Below are positions 38,964-48,267 of a stretch of 62,519 bases of DNA, in pieces. The notes beneath the pieces are model-generated. The model worked only from the letters and a program-made list of their open reading frames with translations, did not search any database and was not told where the DNA came from. Location: the NCBI GenBank assembly GCA_025934955.1, contig JAICWE010000013.1, forward strand, positions 1 through 62,519, read 5' to 3'. Source of the DNA: Gemmatimonadales bacterium. Its GTDB lineage: Bacteria; Gemmatimonadota; Gemmatimonadetes; Gemmatimonadales; GWC2-71-9. The translations under genes and the position numbers were made by a program. Position 1 is the stretch's first letter. Each line of letters opens with the position of its first letter.

Positions 38964-40879
38964 CGGCCGCGCGACTCGCCCTTCTCGCACTGCTCCTTCT
39001 CCCGTCGCTCCTGCGGGCGCAGGTGCCGGACACCGCCCGGCATCCTGCGCCGGCCGCGCGTGACACCGCTCGCGGAGACACCACGACACGGCGCCGCGCC
39101 GACTCGCTCGGCGCGGATGCCACCCGCGCCGATTCGCTCCGCACCGACTCGCTCCGCGCGGCGCGGCGCGACTCCACCCGCGTCGCCGCGGCCTACGATC
39201 CCACCGCCCGCTATCTCGCCGGCGAACGACTGCGGCTCACCAAGGTTCCGGTGCTGCCGCGCGCCGGCGACGACGGGCCGCGGCCGCCGCTCGCCCGCAT
39301 CGTGCTGACCGCGGATTCGATCGAGTGGAACGGCGCGGAGACCGTCTCCGATCTCCTCACCCGCGTGCCCGGCGTGTTCGTGTGGCGGGCGGGATGGGTC
39401 GGGCGCGCCGAAGTGCCAACCTATCAGGCGCGCGGCTCGACCGCGGTCGAGTACTGGCTCGACGGCATTCCGTACCTGCCGCTCGGCGCCGACAGCGTCG
39501 CGGTGGATGCGTCACTCTTCTCTCTGCGGTTTCTCGAGCGGGTGGAGATCGAGCGCTGGCCCGGTATGCTGCGGGTGCGGCTCTACACCCGCGAGCACGA
39601 TCGCCTGGCAGCGCGCTCCGAGCTGGGCATCGCGACCGGCAGCGGACAGTTCACCCGCTACCAGGCGACGCTGGAGCACCGGAGCCGCAGCGGCGTCGGC
39701 GCGACCATCGCCGCGGATTACCTCAACAGCGGCCTCAACGGCGCGGCCGACGCCTACCGCAACACCCAGCTCTGGGCTCAGATGAGCCTCGTGCGCTCGC
39801 CGCGCTTCGGGATGTCGGCCCAGCTCTTTCGCTCGCGCCCGCTGCGCCAGGGGATCGATGACGCCATCGGCGGCGTGCTGGAGCCCGGCTTCCACGGCAC
39901 CCGGAGCGAGCTCCAGCTTCGCGGCTCGTTCCACCCCCATGCGACGACCGAGACCGCGACCCGCGGCGTGGCGCTCGGCCCCTCGCTCGACCTGCTGCTC
40001 GCGCGAAGCGCGTGGGACGATTCGGTGCTGTCGCAGCATGTGTACAGCGCCGGCGCGATCGGCGCCTACCGGGCGCGTGAGGCATCGGCGACGCTCACCG
40101 CGTTCTACCGGAGCCGCTGGACCCCGGCCGACCTGATGGTGCAGCTGGGCTGGACGCCAGTGACCGCGCTGGGGCTGTGGACCGAGGGTCGCTATCAGCA
40201 GCACGACGGCAGCCGCCGCAGCCGTTCGGCCGGCGTGCACGCCGCGCTCACGCTGCCGTATGGGTTCGTCATCGGCCGGATCGTGAGCGCGCCGGCGATC
40301 GCGAGCGACACCGCGCAGCCGATCGCCGACGGCCAGGTGACGTTCAGCTTCGAGCGGCGGCGCCTCGGCTTCGAGGTGGGGTACGGCAGCAACGACGGCT
40401 TCCAGCCGCAGGCGTTCCCGCAGTTCGGCGCCGTGCCGATCATCCCGGCGCAGCCGCGGCTCGGATGGCTCAGCGCGGCGGGCCACCTGTCGCCGCTTCC
40501 GTGGCTCACCTTCGAGAGCTGGTTCACCACGCCGCGTCCGCTCCGCACGGCCCAGGGGCAGCCGCCGGCGCTCGCGATCACGCGCGGCACCATCCACTCG
40601 AAGTTCCTGCGGGTCTTTCCCAGCGGCATTTTTGACCTGAAGCTCCAGCTCTCGGTGGAACACTGGAGCGACGGCGTGCTCGGCACCGACCTGAGCGGCG
40701 CGCCGGTGCGGACGCCGTACACCAACTTCGTCAGCAGTCTGGTCGAGGTCCGGCTCGGCGGGCTCGCGCTCTACTGGGAGCAGCGCAATCTCACCGCCGG
40801 CGCCAAGAGCTACGTCCCCGGCTATCCCATCCCGCGATATGCCCGGGCACTCGGCGCCCGCTGGCAGTTCTCCAACTGA
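38960..40879 (+). CDS. TonB-dependent receptor plug domain outer-membrane protein
   Basis: 639 residues. GTG 38960 overlaps the pepA stop by 4 bases. A signal peptide covers about 1-21 (LLLLPSLLRAQ). A low-complexity stretch rich in Asp-Ser-Leu-Arg follows (about 25-75). The plug-like domain has ETVSDLLTRVPGVFVWRAG and STAVEYWLDGIPY near 130-175, and the remaining 450 residues are barrel-like beta strands ending WQFSN. It is shorter than typical SusC/FecA receptors and no TonB box is obvious, so it may not be a classical transporter. The ligand is unknown. Confidence 0.78.
   Translation: MTAARLALLALLLLPSLLRAQVPDTARHPAPAARDTARGDTTTRRRADSLGADATRADSLRTDSLRAARRDSTRVAAAYDPTARYLAGERLRLTKVPVLPRAGDDGPRPPLARIVLTADSIEWNGAETVSDLLTRVPGVFVWRAGWVGRAEVPTYQARGSTAVEYWLDGIPYLPLGADSVAVDASLFSLRFLERVEIERWPGMLRVRLYTREHDRLAARSELGIATGSGQFTRYQATLEHRSRSGVGATIAADYLNSGLNGAADAYRNTQLWAQMSLVRSPRFGMSAQLFRSRPLRQGIDDAIGGVLEPGFHGTRSELQLRGSFHPHATTETATRGVALGPSLDLLLARSAWDDSVLSQHVYSAGAIGAYRAREASATLTAFYRSRWTPADLMVQLGWTPVTALGLWTEGRYQQHDGSRRSRSAGVHAALTLPYGFVIGRIVSAPAIASDTAQPIADGQVTFSFERRRLGFEVGYGSNDGFQPQAFPQFGAVPIIPAQPRLGWLSAAGHLSPLPWLTFESWFTTPRPLRTAQGQPPALAITRGTIHSKFLRVFPSGIFDLKLQLSVEHWSDGVLGTDLSGAPVRTPYTNFVSSLVEVRLGGLALYWEQRNLTAGAKSYVPGYPIPRYARALGARWQFSN
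39088..39182 (+). repeat. Degenerate in-gene repeat encoding Asp-Ser-Leu-Arg units
   Basis: Between 39088 and 39182 the DNA repeats CGCC/CACC-GA-TTCGCTC or CTCGCTC units, encoding ADSLG, ADSLRT, TDSLRA and RDSTR. The copies are imperfect. The segment lies between the signal peptide and plug domain and is probably a flexible periplasmic linker. Confidence 0.5.
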
Positions 40880-40938
40880 TCTAGACCCAAGCCCTTCACG
40901 CGATTAGCTTTTCCGGCTTTCCCGGAATCGGGGTCAGA

Positions 40939-41817
40939 TTGCCCTACAGCATGACCGGCTTCGGGGCGGCGGAGGGAGCAGTGGCGGGCGGGCGGCTGCG
41001 GCTCGAGGTGCGCACCGTCAACCACCGCTTCTTCAACTTCGCGCCCAAGCTCCCGAGCGAGCTCGCCGCGCTCGAGGGCGACCTGCGGGAGCGATTGAGG
41101 CAGGAGCTGGAACGCGGCCACGTCGCGGTGCAGGCCCGGTGGGTCGAGTCGCCCCGCGCCGGAGACGCGGCGCTGGCGGTGAACCTCGCGCGGGCCGAGA
41201 CGGTCGCGGCGCGACTCCGCGAGCTGCAGCAGACGCTCGGCCTCGGCGGCGAGGTGACGGTGGAGCTGGTGGCGCGGCAGCCGGACGTGCTCGTCACCGC
41301 CGCGGCCGACGGCGTCGAGGTCACCTTCGCCGAGGTCGAGCCGATCGTGGCGCGGGCGGCGGGTGAGTGCAAGGCGATGCGACGCCGCGAAGGCGCCGCG
41401 CTCGCGGCGGAGCTGGCGCACCGGCTCGAGCTGCTGGAGGCCGCGGCCGAGATCATCGCGCGCCGCGCGCCGGAGCGGCTGGTGCGGGAGCGGGACCGGC
41501 TTCGCGCATCGGTCGGTGAGCTGCTCGCCGGCGCCCCGATGGACGAGGGGCGACTGGCGCAGGAGCTGGCGTACCTCGCCGACAAGCTTGACATCACCGA
41601 GGAGCTGGTGCGGTTCCGCGCCCACGCGGCAGCGTGCCGCGATGCGCTCCGGGCCGACAAGCCCGTCGGCAAGCAGCTCGGCTTCCTGGCACAGGAGCTG
41701 GGGCGCGAGGTGAACACGATGGGCTCCAAGGCGAACGACGCGGAGATCGCCCAGCAGGTGATCGCGATGAAGGGCGAGCTCGAGAAGTTCCGGGAACAGC
41801 TCGAGAATCTCGAGTGA
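40939..41817 (+). CDS. yicC: YicC family endoribonuclease
   Basis: 292 residues, the usual YicC length, when started at TTG 40939; ATG 40951 at SMTGFG is the alternative. The N-terminal YicC domain starts MTGFGAAEG and contains LEVRTVNHRFFNFAPKLP. The C-terminal DUF1732 domain contains RLAQELAYLADKLDITEELVRF and ends LGREVNTMGSKANDAEI. The family cleaves RNA and is usually next to gmk and rpoZ, as here. The gap before it has ATTAGCTTTTCCGG, an AT-rich patch that may be promoter DNA. Confidence 0.92.
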   Translation: MPYSMTGFGAAEGAVAGGRLRLEVRTVNHRFFNFAPKLPSELAALEGDLRERLRQELERGHVAVQARWVESPRAGDAALAVNLARAETVAARLRELQQTLGLGGEVTVELVARQPDVLVTAAADGVEVTFAEVEPIVARAAGECKAMRRREGAALAAELAHRLELLEAAAEIIARRAPERLVRERDRLRASVGELLAGAPMDEGRLAQELAYLADKLDITEELVRFRAHAAACRDALRADKPVGKQLGFLAQELGREVNTMGSKANDAEIAQQVIAMKGELEKFREQLENLE

Positions 41818-42500
41818 CGCCGTTCCTGCTGGTGCTCTCGGCTCCGTCGGGCGCGGGGAAGACGCGGATCAAGGACATGCTGCTCCAGGGCCGCGACGAC
41901 GTCGCCTACTCGGTGAGTGCCACGACGCGGCCCCCGCGCGAGGGCGAAGTGAACGGCCGGAGCTATCACTTCCTCACCCGGCAGGAATTCGAGCGTCGCC
42001 GCGATGCGGGCGAATTCGCCGAGTGGGCGCCGTACGCCGGCAACCTGTACGGCACGCTCAAGAGCGAGCTCGCGCGGATCGTGGCGCAGGGGCGCCACCC
42101 GGTGCTGGACATCGAGGTCGAGGGTGCGCGGCAGCTGCGCGAGCATTACGACAACGCGGTGCTCGTGTTCGTGCTTCCACCGTCGGGCCGCACGCTGGTC
42201 GAGCGGCTGATCGGCCGGAACACCGAGCCGCGCGATGCCGTCGCACACCGCTTGCGTCGCGCCGCCGAGGAGCTGGCCGCGGTGAGCGAGTACGATTACG
42301 CGGTGGTGAACGACGATCTCACGACCGCGGTCGCGCAGGTTGCGTCCATCCTCGACGCGGAGACCCGGCGGGTGTCGCGGCAGCAGGGATTGCCCGACGG
42401 ACTGGGCCAGCTCCAGCAGGACATCGAGGCGGCGGTGCGCCGCATCGAGCACGATGCCCGATATGCGGAAGAGGCGGCGCCGTCACCGCGCCGCGAGTGA
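41814..42500 (+). CDS. gmk: Guanylate kinase
   Basis: 228 residues. GTG 41814 overlaps the yicC stop by 4 bases. The P-loop is SAPSGAGKTRI, where most have GPSGxGKST; the Thr is conserved in function. SATTRPPREGEVNGRSYHFLT is the GMP-binding region, and LDIEVEGARQLR and LIGRNTE follow. It phosphorylates GMP to GDP. About 30 extra C-terminal residues extend past the family core. Confidence 0.94.
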   Translation: MTPFLLVLSAPSGAGKTRIKDMLLQGRDDVAYSVSATTRPPREGEVNGRSYHFLTRQEFERRRDAGEFAEWAPYAGNLYGTLKSELARIVAQGRHPVLDIEVEGARQLREHYDNAVLVFVLPPSGRTLVERLIGRNTEPRDAVAHRLRRAAEELAAVSEYDYAVVNDDLTTAVAQVASILDAETRRVSRQQGLPDGLGQLQQDIEAAVRRIEHDARYAEEAAPSPRRE

Positions 42501-42520
42501 TCACCAGAGCAGGAGGCAGG

Positions 42521-42739
42521 ATGCGGATCGTCACGCCCACCGAAGTGGCCAGGCAGTCGGGCAACAAGTACCTCGGCGTGCTCGTCGCGGCCAAGTTCGC
42601 GCGGTATCTCAATGAGTTTCCCAAGATGCCGGGAGGCGCGATCGGCATCGAGGAGAAGCTGACGACCAAGGCGCTCGAGGCGCTCTCGGACGGCGAGCTC
42701 AACTACAAGCTGGTCCGCCGGCGGCGCTCCGAGGCCTGA
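42521..42739 (+). CDS. rpoZ: RNA polymerase omega subunit
   Basis: 72 residues. The short N-terminal VTPTEVARQSGNKYLGVLVAAKFARYLNE and KLTTKALEALSDGELNYKLVRRR match omega. ATG 42521 has a perfect AGGAGG four bases upstream. It lies between gmk and coaBC as in many bacteria. Omega aids assembly of RNA polymerase. Confidence 0.88.
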   Translation: MRIVTPTEVARQSGNKYLGVLVAAKFARYLNEFPKMPGGAIGIEEKLTTKALEALSDGELNYKLVRRRRSEA

Positions 42740-43935
42740 TGCCCTGGACCGGCCGGCACGTCGTCCTCGGCGTGTCGGGCGGGATCGCCAGCTACAAGAG
42801 CTGCCTTCTCGCCCGCCGGCTGGTTGAGCGCGGGGCGCGGGTGGACGTGGTGCTCACCCGCGCCGCCGCGGAATTCGTGCGACCGCTTACCTTCGAGGCG
42901 CTCACCGGGCGCCCCGTCCTCTCCTCGATCTGGGAGCGGGACGGGGCGCTCGCGCATGTGCGGCTGGCGCACGCCGCCGATCTCGTCATCGTGGCGCCGG
43001 CCACGGCGCACCTCATCGCCCGGGTTGCGCAGGGCCTGGCCGACGACCTCCTCACGTCGCTGCTTCTGGCCGCCACGGCCCCGGTGCTCATCGCCCCGGC
43101 GATGAATGACGAGATGTACGCCAATCCGATCACCCAGAGCAACTTGCGCGCGCTCACCTCACGCGGCATCTCAAGCGTGGGGCCGGAGATCGGCGGCTTG
43201 GCCGAGGGCCCGTCGGAACGGCCGGGCCGGATGAGCGAGCCGGAGACCATCGCGGCGCACGCGGCGCGGCTGCTCCGGCGCGGCGGGCCGCTCGCGGGCA
43301 AGCGCGTCGTGGTCACCGCGGGGCCGACGCGCGAATCGCTCGACCCGGTGCGGGTGATCACCAATCGCTCGAGCGGGCGGATGGGCTATCGGCTCGCGGA
43401 GGCGGCGTGGGAGCGCGGCGGCGACGTCGTGCTCATCAGCGGGCCGACCTCGCTGGTCGCACCGGTCGGCGTGGCCGTGAGGCGCATCGAGACGACGGCG
43501 GACCTCGCGCGCGCGGTGGGCGAGGCGCTTCCCGCAGCCGACGTGCTGGTCATGGCGGCGGCACCGGCGGACTATCGCCCGGCGGAGCCGAGTGCCACCA
43601 AGCGATCCCGTGGCGACGGCGCGCTGACCCTCGCGCTCGAGCCGACTGAAGACGTGCTCGCGAGCACATTGCCGCTGCGCAAAGCTGGTACTTTCATGGT
43701 GGGATTCGCACTGGAAACCGGCGACGCCGCGGCGCGCGGCCGCGGCAAGCTGGCGCGGAAGGCTCTCGATCTCATCGTGGTGAACGACGCGCTCGAGCCG
43801 GGCGCCGGATTCGAGGTGGACACCAACCGTGTGACGCTGATCGCGCGGGACGGCGCGGAGCAGGTGCTGCCGCTGATGGACAAGCGCGCCGTCGCCGATG
43901 CGATCCTCGACGCGATCGAGGCGCGGCTTGGCTGA
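42739..43935 (+). CDS. coaBC: Phosphopantothenoylcysteine decarboxylase/phosphopantothenate-cysteine ligase
   Basis: 398 residues, bifunctional. The N-terminal flavoprotein domain (CoaC) has VSGGIASYKSCLLARRL and PAMNDEMYANP, whose Asn is catalytic. The C-terminal CoaB domain has VVVTAGPTRESLDPVRVITNRSSGRMGY and AAPADYRP. Together they make 4'-phosphopantetheine for coenzyme A. ATG 42739 overlaps the last base of rpoZ. Confidence 0.95.
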   Translation: MPWTGRHVVLGVSGGIASYKSCLLARRLVERGARVDVVLTRAAAEFVRPLTFEALTGRPVLSSIWERDGALAHVRLAHAADLVIVAPATAHLIARVAQGLADDLLTSLLLAATAPVLIAPAMNDEMYANPITQSNLRALTSRGISSVGPEIGGLAEGPSERPGRMSEPETIAAHAARLLRRGGPLAGKRVVVTAGPTRESLDPVRVITNRSSGRMGYRLAEAAWERGGDVVLISGPTSLVAPVGVAVRRIETTADLARAVGEALPAADVLVMAAAPADYRPAEPSATKRSRGDGALTLALEPTEDVLASTLPLRKAGTFMVGFALETGDAAARGRGKLARKALDLIVVNDALEPGAGFEVDTNRVTLIARDGAEQVLPLMDKRAVADAILDAIEARLG

Positions 43936-44797
43936 CCGGGAGGCGCTCCGGCGCTACCTCGCGCAGCAGATCGAGCTCGGCGGAGCGGAGGCGGTACTGG
44001 GGAACGCGGTGCGCGCGGAGGCCGCGGCCGACGGGGCGGTGGAGGAGGACGACGTGGCGAAGGCGAAGCGGAGCGCGGCTACCCGCGCGCAGAGCAAGCC
44101 CGCGGAAAAGGTCAGGACGGCGGACCCGGCGAAGCCGTCGAGCGGCGCCGCCGACGAGAAGTGGCGCAAGGGCGCACCGCCGATTCCCGGTCCCGGTCTC
44201 ACGATCGTGTCACCGGACGAGACGCTGCTCGGCAACGATCTGCACCATCTGAAGACGCTCGACGCCGTCGCCGAGCGGATTCGGAGCACCTACTGCTGCG
44301 ACCTCTGCCCCCAGCGCACCAACGCGGTGCCGGGCGAGGGGAATCCCCGGGCGAAGATGGTGCTGGTGGGCGAAGGTCCCGGCGCCACGGAGGACCAGAC
44401 CGGGCGTCCGTTCGTGGGCCAGGCCGGTCACCTGCTGGATTCGATCCTCGAGGCTATCGGGATTCCGCGCGCGGACGTATTCATAACCAACATCGTCAAG
44501 TGCCGGCCGCCCCAGAATCGCAAGCCGCTCCCCGACGAGATGACCGCCTGCATTCCGTACCTGCGCCGTCAGCTCGAGCTCATCCGGCCCAAGGTGATCC
44601 TGGCGCTCGGCGGCACGGCGGCCGAAGGTCTCCTCGGCAGCAAGAAGTCGCTTGGCGAGCTGCGCAACAAGGTGCACACGTACAACGGCGTGCCGCTGGT
44701 GGTGACGTATCACCCGGCGGCGCTGCTCCGCAACCCGAACTGGAAGAAGCCCACCTGGGATGACGTCCGTATCGCCCGACAGCTACTCGACCGCTAG
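43928..44797 (+). CDS. Uracil-DNA glycosylase, family 4 (Fe-S)
   Basis: 289 residues. The start is TTG 43928, inside the end of coaBC. An Ala/Lys-rich, probably disordered N-terminal 100 residues precede the UDG domain. The [4Fe-4S] cysteines are Cys124-x2-Cys127, Cys192 (IVKCRPPQNR) and Cys208. GEGPGATED near 148-156 is the uracil pocket and VTYHPAALLRNP the DNA-intercalation/His motif. It removes uracil from DNA. dnaB overlaps its 3' end by 38 bases. Type 4 enzymes have been described as extra domains of phage-like polymerases, but nothing here indicates that. Confidence 0.92.
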   Translation: MADREALRRYLAQQIELGGAEAVLGNAVRAEAAADGAVEEDDVAKAKRSAATRAQSKPAEKVRTADPAKPSSGAADEKWRKGAPPIPGPGLTIVSPDETLLGNDLHHLKTLDAVAERIRSTYCCDLCPQRTNAVPGEGNPRAKMVLVGEGPGATEDQTGRPFVGQAGHLLDSILEAIGIPRADVFITNIVKCRPPQNRKPLPDEMTACIPYLRRQLELIRPKVILALGGTAAEGLLGSKKSLGELRNKVHTYNGVPLVVTYHPAALLRNPNWKKPTWDDVRIARQLLDR

Positions 44798-46142
44798 CAC
44801 CGAGCCGTACGTCGGCCGCTCCGCGCCCTGGAGCAATGAGGCGGAGCAGGCGGTGCTCGGCGCCATGCTGCTGGATCAGGACGCCGCGCTCCGCGCCGCG
44901 GAGCTGCTTTCCGACGCGGCGTTCTATCGCGAGGCGCACCGGCGGCTGTTCCGCGCCATGCTCTCGCTGACCGAGCGTCGCATCGTCATCGACCACGTGA
45001 CGCTGCGCGACGAGTTGATGCGCCGCGGCGAGCTGGATGCCGCCGGCGGGCTCGAGTATCTCGCCGAGCTGCTCGACGCCACGCCGACGGCGGCGAACCT
45101 CGAGTTCCACGCGAAGATCGTCAAGGACAAGGCGATCCAGCGCGCGCTCATCGAGGGCGCCACCCAGATCATCACCGAGGCGTACGACGGCCGCGATACC
45201 GCCGGCGAGCTGCTCGACAAGGCCGAGAGCCGGATCTTCCAGATCTCGCAGCAGCGCGGCAGCGAGGGCTTCACCCGGATCAAGGAGATGCTGTGGCCGA
45301 CGATGGAGCGCATCGAAACGCTCCAGAAGAGCGGCAAATCGATTACCGGTGTGCCGAGCGGCTTCGCAGGTTTGGACGAGATGACGTCGGGCTTTCAGAC
45401 GTCGGAGCTCGTCATCGTCGCGGCGCGGCCGTCCATGGGAAAGACGGCGTTCGTGCTGAACGTCGCCACCAATGCCGCGCTGGACGGGCACGGCGTCGCC
45501 GTGTTCTCACTGGAGATGAGCAAGGAAGCGCTGGTGCAGCGCATGCTCACGGCGGAGGCGCGGGTGGACGCGCAGCGGGTGCGGCGCGGCATGCTCCGGG
45601 ACGCGGACTTCACCCATCTGGCGCGCGCGGCCGGCGTGCTCCAGAGCTGCCGGATCTGGATCGACGACACTCCGGCCCTCACGCTGCTGGAAATGCGCTC
45701 CAAGGCGCGGCGGCTCAAGGTGGAGAACGACGTCAAGATGATCGTCGTGGATTACCTCCAGCTCATGCGCAGTCCGGAGTACTCGGACAACCGGGTACAG
45801 GAGATCTCCGACATCTCGCGCTCGCTCAAGGGCCTTGCGCGCGAGCTGCACGTGCCGGTCATCGCGCTGTCACAGCTTTCCCGCGCGTCGGAACAGCGCG
45901 GCGGCGAGCGGCGGCCCATTCTCTCGGACTTGCGCGATTCCGGCGCCATCGAGCAGGACGCCGATCTCGTCGTCTTCATCCATCGCCCCGAGTACTACGA
46001 CCGCGAGGACGAAACCAAGCGCGGCGTCGCCGAGATCATGCTGTCGAAGAACCGCAACGGCCCCACCGGCGAGGTGGAGCTGCGGTTCAACCGCGAGTAC
46101 ACCCGGTTCGACAATCTCTCCAACCGCGACGAGCCGGCGTAA
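44760..46142 (+). CDS. dnaB: Replicative DNA helicase DnaB
   Basis: 460 residues. The N-terminal helical domain (about 22-120) begins APWSNEAEQAVLGAMLL, and a linker leads to the RecA-like motor. Walker A is ARPSMGKTA (222-230), Walker B IVVDYLQLM, and the arginine finger and DNA loops lie in ALSQLSRASEQRGGERRP and LRDSGAIEQDADLV. There is no intein. It is the hexameric fork helicase. ATG 44760 overlaps the glycosylase gene by 38 bases, more than usual, but the N-terminal domain needs most of that region. Confidence 0.96.
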   Translation: MTSVSPDSYSTASTEPYVGRSAPWSNEAEQAVLGAMLLDQDAALRAAELLSDAAFYREAHRRLFRAMLSLTERRIVIDHVTLRDELMRRGELDAAGGLEYLAELLDATPTAANLEFHAKIVKDKAIQRALIEGATQIITEAYDGRDTAGELLDKAESRIFQISQQRGSEGFTRIKEMLWPTMERIETLQKSGKSITGVPSGFAGLDEMTSGFQTSELVIVAARPSMGKTAFVLNVATNAALDGHGVAVFSLEMSKEALVQRMLTAEARVDAQRVRRGMLRDADFTHLARAAGVLQSCRIWIDDTPALTLLEMRSKARRLKVENDVKMIVVDYLQLMRSPEYSDNRVQEISDISRSLKGLARELHVPVIALSQLSRASEQRGGERRPILSDLRDSGAIEQDADLVVFIHRPEYYDREDETKRGVAEIMLSKNRNGPTGEVELRFNREYTRFDNLSNRDEPA

Positions 46143-46148
46143 CCGCGC

Positions 46149-47537
46149 ATGGCCCGGGCGCGCTCCGTCTATCGCTGCACCGAATGCGGCCACGACCACC
46201 CCAAGTGGGCCGGCCGCTGCGAGGCGTGCGGCGAGTGGAACACCGTGGCCGAGGAACCGGTGGTGCTCCGCGCGGCGACGGCGGGTCTCCGCGGGGCGAC
46301 CCGCGCGCGCGGCGGCGCGCGGGCGCACGGCGGCGAGGCGGCGCCGGCGCGGCTCCGCGACGTCGCCACCCATCCGCTCGAGCGCTGGCGCATCGGAATC
46401 CCCGAGCTGGACTTCGTGCTCGGCGGCGGGATCGTGCCCGGCTCCATGACGCTGATCGGCGGCGAGCCGGGCATCGGCAAGAGCACGCTGCTGCTGCAGG
46501 CGGCGGCGCGGCTCCAGCGCGCGGGGCGCGCGGTGCTGTATGCCAGCGGCGAGGAGTCGCCGGATCAGCTGCGGCTCCGCGCCGACCGGCTGGAGGAGGA
46601 TGCGGGCGCGGTGCACGTCCTGGGCGAGACGCGGCTCGAGGCCATCCTGGATGCCGCCGCCGCGCTTCCGGCCGATGCGGTCGTCATCGACTCCATCCAG
46701 ACGGTGTACACCGACGCGCTCGAGAGCGCGCCGGGCAACGTCGGCCAGGTCCGCGAGTGCTCCGGCCGGCTCATGCGCTTCGCCAAGGAAACCGGGACGG
46801 CGGTGGTCGTCGTCGGCCACGTCACCAAGGGCGGCGGCATCGCGGGGCCCAAGACGCTGGAGCACATCGTGGACACCGTGCTCTACTTCGAGGGCGAGGC
46901 GACGCTCGATCATCGCCTGCTGCGCGCCACCAAGAACCGCTTCGGCTCGGTGGACGAGCTCGGCGTCTTTTCCATGACGGAGCACGGACTCATCGCGGTG
47001 CCGAATCCCTCGGCCATCTTCCTCGCCGCCCGTTCCGATACCATCGCGGGCAGCGCGGTGACCGCATTGATGGAAGGGACGCGGCCGGTGCTGGTGGAGG
47101 TGCAGGCGCTCGCCGCCAAGTCGGGCTACGGCACGCCGCAGCGGGTGGCGACGGGGCTGGACCCCAAGCGGCTCGCCGTGCTGCTCGCGGTGCTGGAGCG
47201 CCGCGCCGAGACGTCGTTCGCCGATCTCGACGTCTTCGTGCAGGTGAGCGCGGGCGTCAGGCTGTCGGAGCCCGGCGCGGATCTCGCCGTCGCCGCGGCG
47301 CTCCTCTCCAGTTTGTACAACCGTCCGGCGCCGCGCGACGGCATCTTCGTCGGCGAGATCGGACTCGGCGGCGAGATCCGTCCCACCGGCGGCCTCGATC
47401 GCCGGGTCAACGAGGCGGCGCGGCTCGGCTTCCATCGCGTCTTCGGCTCGTCGCGCGGCGCGCGGGTGCAGGTGCCGGGCATCTCGCTCGTCGGGCTGGA
47501 GCACGTGGACCAGCTGGTGCGCGCGCTTGCCGCCTGA
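46149..47537 (+). CDS. radA: DNA repair protein RadA
   Basis: 462 residues. Zinc finger Cys10, Cys13, Cys24, Cys27 (CTECGHDHPKWAGRCEAC). The RecA-like core has GGEPGIGKSTLLLQ as Walker A and DSIQTVYTD as Walker B, followed by the RadA-specific KNRFGSVDELG. A Lon-like C-terminal domain covers about 290-460. It promotes branch migration in recombination and is a DnaB-like helicase in transformation. It lies directly after dnaB with a 6-base gap. Confidence 0.95.
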   Translation: MARARSVYRCTECGHDHPKWAGRCEACGEWNTVAEEPVVLRAATAGLRGATRARGGARAHGGEAAPARLRDVATHPLERWRIGIPELDFVLGGGIVPGSMTLIGGEPGIGKSTLLLQAAARLQRAGRAVLYASGEESPDQLRLRADRLEEDAGAVHVLGETRLEAILDAAAALPADAVVIDSIQTVYTDALESAPGNVGQVRECSGRLMRFAKETGTAVVVVGHVTKGGGIAGPKTLEHIVDTVLYFEGEATLDHRLLRATKNRFGSVDELGVFSMTEHGLIAVPNPSAIFLAARSDTIAGSAVTALMEGTRPVLVEVQALAAKSGYGTPQRVATGLDPKRLAVLLAVLERRAETSFADLDVFVQVSAGVRLSEPGADLAVAAALLSSLYNRPAPRDGIFVGEIGLGGEIRPTGGLDRRVNEAARLGFHRVFGSSRGARVQVPGISLVGLEHVDQLVRALAA

Positions 47538-48267
47538 AGCGGGGCCACCCGCGCGGCGCGACGTCGGCGTCGTGCTGGTCGCGGCGGGGCACGGCACCCG
47601 GGCGGGCGGGGAGACTCCCAAGCAGTACCGCATGATCGGCGGCGTGCCGATGCTGCTCCGCGCGCTCCGCCCGTTCGCACGGCATCCGGAGGTGGATGCC
47701 GTCGCACTCGTGTTGCCGCCCGACGACGTGGCGTCGCCGCCCGAGTGGCTCGCGCCCCACGCGAGCGACATGCTCCGCTTCATCGCCGGTGGCGCGGAGC
47801 GGATCGACTCGGTCGCGGCCGGGCTGGCGGCGCTGCCGCCGTCGTGCACGCTGGTGCTGGTACACGATGCGGCTCGCCCGTTCGTCGAACGCGCCACCAT
47901 CGACGCGGTGATCGCCGCCGTGCGCGACGGCGCGGCGGCGCTCGCGGCGGTGCCGCTCGAGGACACGCTGAAGGAGGCGGACCAGGCGGAGCCCGCGCTG
48001 GTCGCGCGCACCATCCCGCGGCAGCGACTCTGGCGGGCGCAGACACCGCAGGGCTTTCCGCGCGAGTTGCTGGAGCGGGCGCACCGCGACGCACGCAGTG
48101 TCGGCGCCGCGGCCGCGGCAACCGACGACGCGATGCTGGTCGAGCGGCTCGGCGCTCCGGTGCGGCTGGTACCGGGTTCGCCGCGCAACATCAAGGTGAC
48201 CACGCCGGACGACGTCGCGCTCGCCGACCTCCTGGCCGCCGCGGAAGGACCGGGTCCGGGTCGGTGA
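47527..48267 (+). CDS. ispD: 2-C-methyl-D-erythritol 4-phosphate cytidylyltransferase
   Basis: 246 residues. The nucleotidyltransferase signature GHGTRAGGETPKQY is near residue 20; VHDAARPFV, the usual IspD core, and TPQGFP with TDDAML follow. It is the third step of the MEP route to isoprenoids. TTG 47527 overlaps radA by 11 bases. An ispF partner is not in the window. Confidence 0.94.
   Translation: MPPEAGPPARRDVGVVLVAAGHGTRAGGETPKQYRMIGGVPMLLRALRPFARHPEVDAVALVLPPDDVASPPEWLAPHASDMLRFIAGGAERIDSVAAGLAALPPSCTLVLVHDAARPFVERATIDAVIAAVRDGAAALAAVPLEDTLKEADQAEPALVARTIPRQRLWRAQTPQGFPRELLERAHRDARSVGAAAAATDDAMLVERLGAPVRLVPGSPRNIKVTTPDDVALADLLAAAEGPGPGR

Noticed and set aside
44760..44797. 38-base overlap of the glycosylase and dnaB as a sign of a wrong dnaB start
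   Set aside because: The conserved DnaB N-terminal domain begins at residue 22 and no ATG, GTG or TTG with a better site lies just before it; the overlap is accepted.
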